A stretch of DNA of 64,000 nt from Hansfordia pulvinata (taxonomy: Eukaryota > Ascomycota > Sordariomycetes > Xylariales). Positions 53,049-64,000 of the stretch are shown here, piece after piece; position 1 is the first letter of the stretch, and each line of letters opens with the position of its first letter. The notes under the pieces are model-generated. The model ran no database searches. It saw only the letters and a list, made by a program, of their open reading frames with translations, and was not told where the DNA came from. The position numbers and the translations under genes were made by a program. Location of the stretch: assembly GCA_006538405.1 (NCBI GenBank), contig BJKQ01000010.1, forward strand, positions 1,426,001 through 1,490,000, given 5' to 3'.

Positions 53049-55072
53049 ATGCCGGATCGGGACAATAATACCCTTCCTTACATACACGTCACCCGCCTGC
53101 CCCCTGCCGCCTCGTTTTACGCCTCCATCACGCAGCCGCTTGGCCTACGATATATCTCTGCCAGCGCGACGTCCCTCTTCTTCGGAACGTCTCCCGACGA
53201 CAAACCCGTCTTCGAGGTTAGAAAGGCTGACGAGAGCAAGCCTCTGAAGCGCACCCGCATCGTCTTCGCAGCGCCCTCGCCCGCCGCCATCGACGCCTTT
53301 CGCACTGCGGGACTCCAGGCCAACCCTGGCGAGCTGATCCGCACTCGTGAAGGGAACCCCGGTCCATCCGCGGGCACGGCAAACAGCGCACCGCGCACAC
53401 CAGCAGCAAGGGCATTAATAAGAGATCTGGACGATAATATCATGGAGGTCGCTACGGTAAGTGAAGCGCCGCCCCTCTTCCAGGCAGGGAAGGGGAAAAG
53501 GCCCAACCCCTCAAGCCCAAGATCCCACACAGACCACCAAACTTACCAGTGCGCCCGACCACCACAGCCCAGCAAGGACCAGGCGAGTAGTCGCATTCTC
53601 GACTGGAACTACGACGTCGCAGCTTCCGAGGCCGGGCCCGCCGCACACAGCGACGCTAGGACCCTCGTTGCCCGCCAGCCCTGTTGTGACCGCGACGACG
53701 GAGTGACCGTCACTCGCCGCACCATCACACACACTCTTACAAAATACGCACCGCCCGCCGCCCAGCCCACCGCCGCTCCCGCCGCCGAGCCGGAGAAGGC
53801 GAAAGAAGAGAAAAAGGAAAAGGAGGAAGAGAGCAGCCCCGGGTTCAGCACCGGCGCACTGTTCGGCTCAGTATTAGGCGCCGTTGCCGTTGGAGCTGCC
53901 GTCGGAGCAGGCCTGACATACTACAACATGCGCAACGACCGCGATCGCGCTCCGCGCCAGGAGTATGACTACCCTATGGGTTACGATCCGAATCGCCGCT
54001 ACATCGAAGTCGAGCGCACCGTCGAGCGCATCCGCTACCCGGAGGACATGGCGCACATGATGTCAAGCAAGAACCCGCCCCCTAGCTACGTCGCGCGGTA
54101 TTCCGGCGGGCCGGCCCGCAGCCGCGTTGTCGAAGACGTCGATGACGATCGCGCCAGCCGTCATGGCGGCACGGCGAGTCAGGCCGGCTCCCGCGCCCGC
54201 GGCCAGAGCGAGGCCGGCTCCCGCCGTCCATTGCTGCTCGAGGAGGCCGAGCACAACAGTATCGCTGGCTCCAAGTATACGGTGCCCAAGATGCTCATGG
54301 AAACTGAATACAGAAGTGCCGTCGGCTCTCGCCACTCGCAAGCCCCCGAGCCGGTCCTGGTCGAGGCCGACTACCGCAGCCACGTCGGCTCCCGTTATAC
54401 CCACGTCCGGCCTAGGCAGCCCACCGAGGTTGACTACCGCAGTCGCGCGCCCTCTATGGCCCCTTCCAAGATGGCCCCATCGCGAGCGCCCTCCATGGCC
54501 CCTTCCAAGATGGCCCATCGCGAGCACCCTCCATGGCCCCATCGCGCGCCCCGACCAAGGCGCCCACTGTCGTTCCAGCCCCGGCCCATTCGCAGGCTGC
54601 ATCTAAGGCCCCTTCCAAGGCCCCTTCGAGGGCACCGACCGCTGCTCCTTCACGAGCTCCGTCCAAGGCGCCGCCTAAGAAACGGAATCCTTACGCTCAT
54701 TTGGCGCCCAATCACCGTCTCCTGGCCGACATGGATGACAAGATCAGCTATGTGAGCGGCAGCACGGCGACGGTCAAGGCCCCCGCCCCGGCCCCGGCTG
54801 CGGACGCCGAGGCCGACGCTGCCCCTGTCTCACACCGGCCCCCGGAGGCAGAGACATACGTCTCGGCGCGCACACACCGAAGCGACAGGCCCCCCAAGAG
54901 CGCAGCTCCTGGCGGCAGCCGCCGCGCCAGCTCGCGTGCGCCTACACGTGTCGGTACAGCCCGCCACGTGCGTGCGCCTAGCCGCGCCGGCACTGCCCGG
55001 TCAAAGTGGGACGACGATGTGGTCAGCCTCGCGCCCAGCGATAGCATCAGCTGCTACGGCGGGCGCAAGTGA
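53049..55072 (+). CDS. VOC-domain protein with a membrane anchor and Ser/Ala/Pro-repeat tail; apparent frameshift in the repeats
   Basis: Exon 1 (53049-53456) encodes a glyoxalase/VOC-fold domain: LPYIHVTRLPPAASFYASITQPLGLRYI at the start and ALIRDLDDNIMEVAT at the end. The intron 53457-53549 (93 nt, GTAAGT/ACCAG) has no stop. Exon 2 starts with CARPPQPSKD and SSRILDWNYDVAAS. A coiled, charged segment (EKAKEEKKEKEEE), one transmembrane helix (ALFGSVLGAVAVGAAVGAGLTYY), a cytosolic segment with repeated YRS(A/H)VGSR units, and SMAPSK/APSRAPS repeats follow. At 54514-54516 the repeat reads CCC where its sister copy at 54475-54478 reads CCCC, and the frame changes; the continuation ends ...SCYGGRK at 55072. 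The corrected length is about 643 residues. The substrate is unknown; nothing shows that the VOC domain keeps metal ligands. The architecture is unusual. Confidence 0.85.
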
Positions 55073-56879
55073 TCTATTGTCTTGAATCGGTTCTATCGTA
55101 GGACTTTCCACCTTTTTGGGTCGTCAAGTATCGCTAGGGGCGTGCTGCAGTGGTGGGCGGCATTGTTGGGGTGTTCCCCTGCTGCTGACAGTCTCGCGCG
55201 GTTCAAACCTTTCAGTCTCAGCACTTTATCTCCTAATCAACACTGGTGACGACGATAACGACATATACGTGCATATATGGATGGATGCATCTCACTATTT
55301 ATATCACACAAGATCTCGACAATGTGTCCCCTCAATCCGTTGAGTAGGGGTCGATGCTTCGCATTTGCCAGAGCAAGCCCCTCTTTTCGTGGAAGGGCAG
55401 ATATCCTCACAGTCCTCTTTGATATCACTTTCCACTCTGCCTCTCGGGCTGCGCTTGCGAGACCAAAGGATGGGCGTGTGGAAGAAGGGTAGACTGGACG
55501 AGACACGGCCAACAGAACGCACAACAATGAAAAAGAAGAGAAACTAGAAAAAAATGGGCGCGTGGAGCAGTCTACTTAATATCACATCATCAACGAAAAC
55601 ATTGAGAAAACGATCAAATTCAACTGAGGGAGGGGTGGCGACCTGGGTGCAAGAGAGAGTGCAAGAGAGACGGAGAAACGGCATGGTATCAATTGATCTG
55701 GGCTGAAGCATTTACACAAGGATGTGGAGGACTAAGCTACGGAGTAATGGCTGGTTTGGCGGTTTTCTTGATTCTTTTTCTTTTTACGGTCATTTTCATC
55801 TCCTTTTCTCATTCTCATTCACCCTTCCAGGGTGTGTGAATGCCTGAAAGTGTGCGGCTGCGGCCTGAGCCTGTTTCTTTCCCTGATTGTAAGGGGCTTT
55901 CCCCAGAAGGACAAGAGATGGCGGGTCTGGGGTTTCGATCGGCCTGATGCGTGGGACACGGAGCGAAGACATGGTTGGCATTTCTGTTCATCTTTTCCTT
56001 TCGAGTCCGTATCTCGCTTCCACCTTGTTGTCTGAGGTTCTCCGACTCAGAGGTAGACAGTAATTGCATATACATAAAACCCGTTGGCATCCCCAAACAA
56101 GCATAACTCTCGCGGCCTTAACAGCGCTTCCACTGAAGCGTGACGGGCGCTGTTAGTGGCATCCCTGGCAACAGCGCCCTGCGCGCTACGGCCCGCGCCG
56201 CCGGTGAAGTGCCACGGCCTCGAAATGGTGCGCACCGCCGACAAGCATGTGGCGCTCTAGGTTGGTGTACAAATGGAATGGGGCAAGGGGTTCCGGTGCA
56301 CGGCCACGTGAAATGCGGTTCCAGCATCAAGTCTCTTCATGACAAAAGATGCGCGCTGGAGACAAGCGGATTGGGTTTTGTGTTCATCGATATAGGGCTG
56401 TTCCATTCGAGTTTTTGTCAGGTACCAGGTTCTCCTTCCAATTACAGCGCCAATCGTACGTTTGACCCTGCCCGGCGCGTTCGTTTGAGGTTGTGGTTCG
56501 AGAATCCGAGCTCTATGATTGGCCATTTCGCTCTCCAAGAGGGGCTTTGTTTCCACTTACCGCTCTTCTCTACTGCACATCGCCCCTTCTCAGGGAAGGG
56601 GCCCGCGACAACCGTGCTCCGCCGCAACCGTCCTGCAAATAAGGGGTCCTGCCAGAACATCTCGACTTCCTTCCCTCCTCCCACTCCGACCGGACCGCCC
56701 GCACTGATCACCGCCGCCCACCCGGACCCGACCGCAGACCGCAGAAGCACGCGGGCCCCGACTTCAACTTCCTCGGTCACTCGGCCATCGCCCCCGCCCT
56801 CCATCGATGGCGACTCCTTGATCAACCCCAATCCACAAAGCCACAACACCACCGTCCCCCTCCCAGCACGGACGCCGCC
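55073..56879. other. 1.8-kb intergenic region
   Basis: VOC gene 3' flank and desaturase promoter. C-rich and CTCC-rich tracts lie at 56640-56870 directly before the desaturase ATG. No gene is seen. Confidence 0.55.
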
Positions 56880-58617
56880 ATGGCCGCCCAGCCCAAGACA
56901 AAGACCTACCCCCTGCTCTCTAGGCGCGAGATCGAGGGCCTCATCGCCGACGGCCGCAAAGTCTTCATCCTCGACCAGCATGTCATCAAGGCCGATGCTT
57001 GGATGCCCTACCACCCCGGCGGCGACAAGGCCATTCAGCACATGGTCGGTCGCGATGCCACAGACGAAGTCACAGCGTATGCCGACCCCTGACCAAGCCA
57101 CCCTTTCTCCTCCCAGCTAACGTTTTGCCGTCCAGCCTCCACTCTCGTGAGGCCAAGCAGCAGATGAACCGCTACCGAATTGGCCGCATTGAGGGCCGCT
57201 GGAAGAACTTCCTCCCCCCATCCAGGGCGGCAAGTTCCGCTCCCTCGCCGACGACGCCGCCGACGAGTACAGCACTGACACGACGTTCTTCCTGCCCCAA
57301 TCCACCGCCTCAGTCCCCTCAAGCAACTCCAACTCGCGCGACCCCTCGCCTGTTTTCGACACTGATGACTCCTCTCTGCGCATTCGGAGGGGGCCCTCCC
57401 CCGTCTCCTCAGCCGCCTCTGTCGAGGCCGATGATGGCATGTCCCACCTCGACACCGTAACCCGCGAGAAAATCACGCTTGATCTCGAGAAATACCCCTC
57501 CCTCGACCCGACGACCCAGGACTCCATTGTCTCCAAGTACCGGCTGCTCAACGAACGCATCAAGGCAGAAGGGCTGTACCAGTGCAACTATGGCGCCTAC
57601 GCCATCGAGGCTTGCCGTTACTCCCTATTCTTCGCCCTGTTTCTTGCGTTCCTCCGCTTGGGCTGGTACATTCCGAGCGCCATTTTCCTCGGTTGTTTCT
57701 GGCACCAGCTTACCTTCACCGCCCATGACGCTGGCCACATGGGCATCACCCACGGATACCACACGGACAGCCTCATTGGCATGTTCATCGCCAATTTCCT
57801 TGGCGGGCTGTCTCTGGGATGGTGGAAGAGAAATCACAATGTCCACCACATTGTCACCAACTCGCCTGAGCATGACCCTGACATTGAATACGTTCCCATC
57901 TTCGCTGTCTCCCATCGGTTTCTCGGGAGCTTGCGTTCCACCTACTACGACCGGGTTATGACCTACGACGCAGCAGCCAAAGTTCTGCTGCGTATCCAGG
58001 CTTGGACCTACTACCCCATTATGCTGGTGGCCCGCTTCAACCTATACTTTTTGTCTTGGGGTTTCATCCTGGGCGGCCATGCGCCTAAGAAGGGGCCATC
58101 TTGGTGGCATCGCTACTTTGAGCTGCTCGGCATGAGCGTTTTCTGGTTTTGGTACGGCTATCTGGTCGTGTACAGATCCGTCCCAACCAACTGGGAACGA
58201 CTTGTCTTTCTGCTTGTCAGCCACGCCGTCACCTCGCCCGTGCACATCCAGATCACCCTATCGCATTTCGCCATGAGCACTTCGGATCTTGGCCCCAACG
58301 AATCGTTCCCCCAGAAGATGCTCCGCACTACCATGGACGTTGACTGTCCACAGTGGCTCGACTTTTTCCACGGCGGCCTGCAGTTCCAGGCCATCCACCA
58401 CCTTTATCCCCGCATCCCTCGACACAATCTTCGCAGGACGCAGAAGCTGGTCCAGGAGTTCTGCAACGATGTCGACATTCCTTACGCTCTCTACGGGTTT
58501 GTGGACGGCAACAAGCAGGTAGTCAGCAACTTTGCCGAAGTTTCAAGACAGGCAGCTATCCTGGCCAAGTGCCAGAAGACGATTGTGGAGAATGGCGAGC
58601 ATCTCCACTTGCACTGA
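56880..58617 (+). CDS. delta-8 sphingolipid desaturase, cytochrome b5 fusion; apparent frameshift
   Basis: Introduces the delta-8 double bond in the sphingoid base of glucosylceramides in the ER membrane. Exon 1 (56880-57076) encodes a cytochrome b5 domain with the haem ligand motif HPGG at 45-48 and GRDATDEVTA; the intron 57077-57135 (GTATGC/TCCAG) joins to LHSREAKQQMNRYRIGRIEG. After WKNFLPP the frame breaks at the C6 run 57214-57219; with one more C it continues with IQGGKFRSLADDAADEYS into a Ser-rich linker and the desaturase domain. The three histidine boxes are present: HDAGH, HNVHH and QAIHH. Several hydrophobic helices (e.g. YSLFFALFLAFLRLGWYIPSAIFLGCFW) flank them. The corrected length is about 559 residues. 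As sequenced, the desaturase part is read only from an internal ATG at 57439. Confidence 0.95.
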
Positions 58618-61363
58618 GTGTCTAACGAACCTGACGATAGTCTAGAGGCTCAGGCCAGAACGAATAGATGAAGATTTAGAATCAAATGCGCTGGTTAGCA
58701 CTTCAAGCCTTAATTTGCACATTCTACCGTGCTGCTCGTGTGCTCTTGTGATCCCCTTGACGTATAATAGAGCTTGATATATCGTATGTAGTCGACACAC
58801 CATTGTATCCGGAAAGGACCGTCAGTCTTGAAGTAATTGACCCGCCGGTGTCATCGAGCCACTGATCATAGCCCCTCTGCCTGCGTGTTGGTAATTGCCA
58901 GTTGTTTGTTGCAGGCCTCGCCTTGATGACAACCGAGGGATGGGCCAATCCACAGTTGCATGCGCATGTCCCCTATCAGAGAGCACATTGACCATTGGGA
59001 GCTCCACGGAATCCAGCCAACGGGCTTCCTGGCGCAGGCAGGATTCTCCACACCGCCGCTGTCTTGTACTCATTATTGTACATGTTTGCTCATCGACGCA
59101 TGCGGGACGCCTCGGCCTGCAAGCGACTCGTCTCTTCTTGCAAGTGTGCGCGGATCGTGTGTGCTTGCTGCAGCTGGCGCTGACTAGAGCGCCCTCGACC
59201 ACGACGCGCGCACCCGCGTGTCATCTGCCAGCCGTGCTCGAACTTCCGTAATCCTGGGATATTGGATCGCTGATCGCACGGGATCGGACTCGTGATCTTC
59301 TGATGAACAAACCCTCCCCCCCCCCGCACCCACACCCCCACACACACGCCTCTCGCTCTCCATCTCTCTGGGGCTTTACGAACACGCCCTCTTCTGCCCC
59401 GTATACTAATCGTGCCTACCTACCTATACAGTGCGTCAAAGGTCAAAGTACGTAGCCCCTGTACGCCGAGGCGGAGGCCGGGGGGTCTGGGCGACCTGTC
59501 ATAATTGTACGACATCTGTGCGCAGCGCTGGGCAGCAGACGGGTGGCGAGGACGATTGTTCGTTCGGGGGCACGCCCGTGAACAAACGAACGCTTCCCAA
59601 GCTGCCGGTCACGCATGGATGCCGTGTTTCTACCCTTCTCGGCGCCTCAATCGCGGCCTGGTCGTGACAGACCGCGCGCCGTATTGGTCTTCGTCGCATG
59701 CCTGGCCGGCTTACCTGCATACGCCGTGGTTCATGGTTGCAGACAATGAGGCCCATCAAGCTTGTTTGTGATACCTTCCACCGTGCGTGCTGCTGGTTTG
59801 TCATGGAATACCCTCCTCGACTTTCGGGAACCAGGTAGATCGCACATCGAGATGATGTACTCGCAGCACGCGTGGTATCGCACCAGAGGCTGCCCCGCAC
59901 TCGCATTGCGCTTGCGATATGCAGCCGCCCTACTCGCACAAAAGGATGCATGGTACTCTTCTGCAGGCCAATCCAGCGAATTATCACGGACCCTTCGCTT
60001 TTTTCTTCGGCCCGGCCAGCCTTGGTCCTTTCCCCCAGTGGCGACGGAGTACCCGCCCGAGCCCCGTCGCCCTGGATCCTCGTTGGGGACCGAGTCCGAA
60101 AACCCGGTTATATCTCCAGCCCGGGCATCCAAGCCATATATATATACCTGTATGTGTAGGCATGCACAGAGCAAAGGTTTAGCTGGGAGTACCTACCGAT
60201 CTACCTATGTGTTGCTGGCTGAATTGAAGGCGCCAGAACGGCAGTCTTTGGGCTCCAGGCAGCTCTGAATAGGTACGAGCACGTTATCTGTTGCGATGTG
60301 AAGCCGCTCACTTCTTGCTGCATTTCGCGCAACAAGCTGATGCTGAACCAACAGACCCAGACTCCCAAGAGGCGATATCGCATAATCCGAATTTCTACCA
60401 GGCATGTCTGCGCACTCCCCCGGGCCCAGGATTACCGGAGCTGGCCTGTCAGAGCGCCGTACCAGCGCGGCGGGAGAGGCGGCGGCGCTGAGCCCGAACC
60501 CGAACCAACGTTGCTGATCTACCGGTGTTCTTTTTCTTTTCTTTTCTGTTTTTCCCCCTCTATTGCTTGCGTATGACACGACCGGCTTACACCCACACAC
60601 ATTCGCGCCTTCGGCGAGGCACACAAACCCTTTGTCCCCCGCGAGGTCGGGGCCACTATCTACTCATCTCGTAGCCACACTCTCTCAGCATATGTTATTA
60701 TTGCTGCAGCAGGGGTTGACAGCCCTCCCCGACCCGACTGGGCATTGTACCGTGATATCGTGGACCAAGATCCGTGCGAGGCTACGAGCACAGGGAGGCC
60801 CAGCTGGAGGGTGGCACTGGTGGTCCGAGGCTCGAGCCCCGAGCAGGGACGAACGCCCCCGATCAATGGAACCAACGAGCTTGATGAAGAAGCAGAGGGG
60901 GGAAAAAGCAACTTTTCTCGGTGTCTCCGATCACGCTCCCTGTCGCTCACTTTACTCGTATGAGTAGGCGCGTGTGGTCCAGATGTGTGCATATATAAGC
61001 TGGGCGGATGGAATAGAGGCGCGCAGCCGAGCCTTTTTTGCTGCCTTTGACCTTCAACTATCCCAGCATCACATTGCTTTCCACCCGTGACTTGTATGGC
61101 AAAGCAGCCCCCTTCCGCCGCCGGCTCACATGAGTCATTGGGCTCTGCACCCTTTCACCGAGCCGCGTAGACGCAGCCGGTTTGACATCGTCATTGCTAT
61201 CGTCGTTTCCGCAGCCAAAATACAAGAAGAAGAAAAAAAGAGCACGCCCACTACTTGGACGCCCGCAACTGTCTCCCGCGCCGGCACACTCTCATCGATC
61301 AACACGAGGGGGCGTGGCCGCGAGGCACGCTGCCAAGCACGAGGAATAAACAGAAGAGGCACC
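58618..61363. other. 2.7-kb region without recognisable genes
   Basis: Short frames only. TACCTACCTATAC-type repeats lie near 59415 and 60188-60210. The last ~300 bp is the promoter of the small SERF-like gene. Confidence 0.5.
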
Positions 61364-61722
61364 ATGGGCGAGAAGAAGATGAGCTCCAAGGCGGCGGAGC
61401 GAATCGCCAAGGCGCGAGGCAAAGACGTGAGTACCTCACAGCCGAGCCCTGGTCGGGGCCAACTTGAGCTATACCATGCCCACTTGGCCCTTTGTCAATT
61501 CCTTTCCGCTACTCGAGATGCCACGACGAGCACGAGACTGACAAGGCAAGAAAACAGGACACTTTTGCGAAGCGCGCCAATATGGCCGCGAAGAAGAACA
61601 AGGGCGGCGGCGGCGGCGGCGGAAGAGAGGAAAGCGGTAGCGGGCACGACGCGGTGGGTTCGTGGCGGGCTGGCGGCGACGGAGCCGATCGTGGAGGCGG
61701 TGGTGGAGTGACGAGGGTGTAA
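61364..61722 (+). CDS. small basic SERF-like hypothetical protein
   Basis: Two exons, 61364-61426 and 61558-61722, giving 75 residues; the intron has a GTGAGT donor, CTGAC branch and AACAG acceptor. The N-terminal half is basic and charged (MGEKKMSSKAAERIAKARGKD|DTFAKRANMAAKKNKG), like short 4F5/SERF-type or ribosome-associated small proteins, and is followed by Gly-rich runs and a GADRGGGGG end. The function is unknown; SERF-family proteins alter amyloid formation in other organisms, but similarity here rests only on composition and the KxxxRA-type pattern. An in-frame ATG upstream at 61130 is less likely because the 61364 ATG has a CACCATGG context. Confidence 0.6.
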
Positions 61723-63231
61723 GTGGCGCCGCCAAGGCGGCAGTCAGGTGATTGCAGGAAAGGTAGTTGGAAAAAATGACGATTGGGACGTTGGCGACGC
61801 TAAGAAGAAGACAAATGATGGGGTTTTCTGGGTTTGGGACTGTGGTGGTGTTGGCTCGTATAGAGGTTGGTTCACACACGAGAAGCGAGTTGGGGAAGCA
61901 CACGGCGAGGTCGCACGGCGAGGTAAGACGGAGCACCATTCATGTCCATACGTAAAGCGTACCTAGTCGGATAGGTTGGGGAGGGGGTATGTAGGTAAGT
62001 AATCAAGAGAGTGCGGCCACGATGCACCAGCTGAGGTCAGACTTCCAGGCACTGGGATCTTCACATATGGGCTCAACATGAGTATCTAGGTACAGAAAGG
62101 ACCTAAGTGGCAGATTAGGTAGTATGTGATGGAATTTCAGGTACAGAGAAGGAGGGAGTTTGTATTTTCTCGGTTCACGATCCCCGTGTGTGTTGATTAC
62201 CCCCAAGTAGAGTAAGGTACTTAACAAGCTAGGGAAATCCACATGTTGCCACTGTCCTTTCAAATCGAGAGCGATCGAAGGCATGCCTTTCGCTATCACT
62301 TGATGGTCTCTGTGATTAGGCGCGATCATGATGTGGGGGGGAGAGAGAGAGAGAGGGCTGGTGGTTTCGATGGGATAGAGGGCTGCTGGCTGTCTTTGCC
62401 GGGCACCTTGCTGTGCACCGCCGGTCTGGGTTAAGTTGCAAAGTCCTCACCTTAGAGGGGCAGCTAATGCGACGAGGTACCGCCCAGTACATCCATAGTG
62501 CCGTGCTGGTGCCACTGGAAGTCGGGGACGGCTTTCGGGTGCCACCGCGCTGGAGTCTGGGGGCAGGGGTTCCACTGTCTGGTCCAGTGCGGACGCGCCG
62601 CAGACAGCATCCATGGGATGTACGGAGTACACCCAGGCTCGACTCCGGGACTTGTTCCGCCCAGCTGGGCGCTGCTTACGGACTGCCCCGGCGGCTCTCA
62701 TGAATGACTGAAGGGCTCCCGGCGACGTTAAATTTAGAGCTGGGGCCCCGAACGGCTTCCAAACTTTGGGGGCGTCGGGTACCGGGCAGGCACCTCCAGT
62801 TTAGGTACCGCAGGTACACCTAGATTACTCGTACCTCCACTAAGGATGGCCCCGCCCCGCAGCAGCGCCTCGCCCAGCCCGGTGAGGCTCTCGGCTCAGC
62901 GACCGTGCCAACTTCACCCACCCCAGCAGCTCCGCCAATCCAGTCCGATCCCCAGACGTCGATGTCGCCCTGTCGTGACATGTGACCCCGTGCTCTCTCT
63001 CTCTCCACCAACCCAGCTGCCCATCGCCTGCTCGCTTTGTCCCTATATCTGCCAACGCCTCTCGACCTGGCCACCAACGCCCATCCTACGAGTACGGGCG
63101 CTCTTCTCCGTGCGCCCTTGCCGCCTCCTCGGGGCCGCCCCGCCCCTCCGACCGCGCTCTCCCAGAATGACCAGCTCGTCGTAGCCTCCATTCCGGTATA
63201 CATGTGATCTCCAAGCTGCCCCAGATCAGCC
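61723..63231. other. 1.5-kb intergenic region, VAC14 promoter
   Basis: It contains GGTAAGTAATC/GGTATGTAGG repeats near 61987, a GAGAGAGAGAG tract at 62341-62353 and GGTACCGCAGGTACACC-like sequence near 62804. No gene is seen. Confidence 0.5.
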
Positions 63232-64000
63232 ATGGAGAACACGGTCGTGAGACACCTCAACGACAAGCTCTACGATAAGAGAAAGGTCGGAGCCCTCGAG
63301 TACGTCTTGCTCCCTCGTCCTGGTCCCGCGCTTCCTGTCGTCTGCTGTGCCACCTCACGTGCTTTGTCTGGCGCCCTGCCGCTGACCCGACTCCCCCGTC
63401 CACCGTTAGACTCGAGCGCCAGGTCCGCGATCTCGTCACCGTCAAGGACTTTGCCCGCATCCAGGCCATCCTCGATTCTCTCTGCAACGAGTATGCCTAC
63501 GCAGTCCACCAGCCACACGCCCGCAATGGCGGTTTGATTGGCCTCGCTGCCGCCGCCATTGCTCTCGGCTCCGTATGTCAGACCCGTCTCTGATCTTCCG
63601 CGCTGTGCTCCGCTGACCCTTCCCTAGGAACTGCCCAAGTACCTCGAGGTCATCGTCCCTCCTGTCTTGGCCTGCTTCGCCGACCAGGACGCCCGGGTGC
63701 GTTACTATGCCTGCGAATCCATGTACAACATAGCCAAGGTTGCCAAAGGCGAAATCCTGGGCTATTTCAACCACATCTTCGACGCTTTATGCAAGGTAAG
63801 CGCGCCAGACACTCATGGTGTGATTCCGTCTCTAACCACCGTCGCGCTGCAGCTCGGGGCAGATTCCGAGCTGTCCGTGAAGAACGGCGCAGAGTTGCTC
63901 GACAGGCTCATCAAGGACATCGTCGCCGAATCCGCGGCAACCTACGTCTCGGTCTTGGAGATCAAAGACCCGGAGAGTCTGGGTGGCGCGGACCCGCCCA
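63232..64000 (+). CDS. VAC14: Vac14, scaffold of the PI(3,5)P2-synthesis complex, 5' part (3' end outside window)
   Basis: Vac14 is a HEAT-repeat scaffold for the Fab1/PIKfyve lipid kinase and the Fig4 phosphatase on vacuolar/endosomal membranes. Exons 63232-63299, 63410-63572, 63628-63795 and 63853 onwards are in phase. Family features: [27 protein letters not shown], a helical repeat around [58 protein letters not shown], and [36 protein letters not shown] at the window end. These fit the VAC14 N-terminal region well. Only about 180 residues of a protein usually over 800 residues long are present. Confidence 0.94.

Overview
The window is nuclear DNA of a filamentous ascomycete, most likely a Sordariomycete. 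The genes are GC-rich. Introns are short (about 50-160 nt) with GTRNGT donors and CTRAC branch points. The gene set is typical of such fungi: a cytochrome b5-fused sphingolipid desaturase, an S8 protease, a GH18 chitinase, TAN1, VAC14 and GAR1. Genes lie on both strands as independent transcription units. There are no operons, and I found no tRNA, rRNA or CRISPR array.

Layout. 0-9 kb: the end of a GH18 chitinase (+), a secreted repeat protein with an Asp/Lys tail (-), an AMSH/Sst2-type deubiquitinase (-) and prefoldin subunit 6 (-). 9-19 kb: the ESCRT-III ATPase VPS4 (+), a possible gene relic, an S8 subtilase (-) and the DEAD-box helicase DHH1 (-). 20-27 kb: a J-domain membrane protein (+), mitochondrial GatB (-) and the tRNA acetylation factor TAN1 (+). 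27-38 kb: a long stretch without recognisable genes, a kinase-like (APH-like) hypothetical protein (+), a TA-flanked inverted-repeat element, an MFS transporter with a long N-terminal extension (+) and GAR1 (-). 39-50 kb: threonyl-tRNA synthetase (+), a small Cys/His-rich protein (+) and the rRNA methyltransferase EMG1/NEP1 (+). 53-64 kb: a VOC-domain membrane protein (+), the delta-8 sphingolipid desaturase (+), a 75-residue SERF-like protein (+) and the 5' part of VAC14 (+).

The genes are mostly housekeeping. Endosomal sorting is represented by VPS4, the AMSH-type enzyme and VAC14. Translation and ribosome biogenesis are represented by ThrRS, GatB, TAN1, GAR1 and EMG1. I see no secondary-metabolite cluster and no defence system.

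Two observations stand out. First, eight of about twenty genes carry an apparent one-base deletion, each in or next to a short homopolymer. Some are in genes expected to be essential, and one can be compared with an intact internal repeat copy. This points to homopolymer undercalling in the assembly rather than biology, and it affects every protein prediction here. Second, 32510-33037 is a 528-bp element with about 48-bp, nearly perfect terminal inverted repeats flanked by TA. It looks like a non-autonomous Tc1/mariner-type MITE. I found no convincing undescribed multi-gene system.
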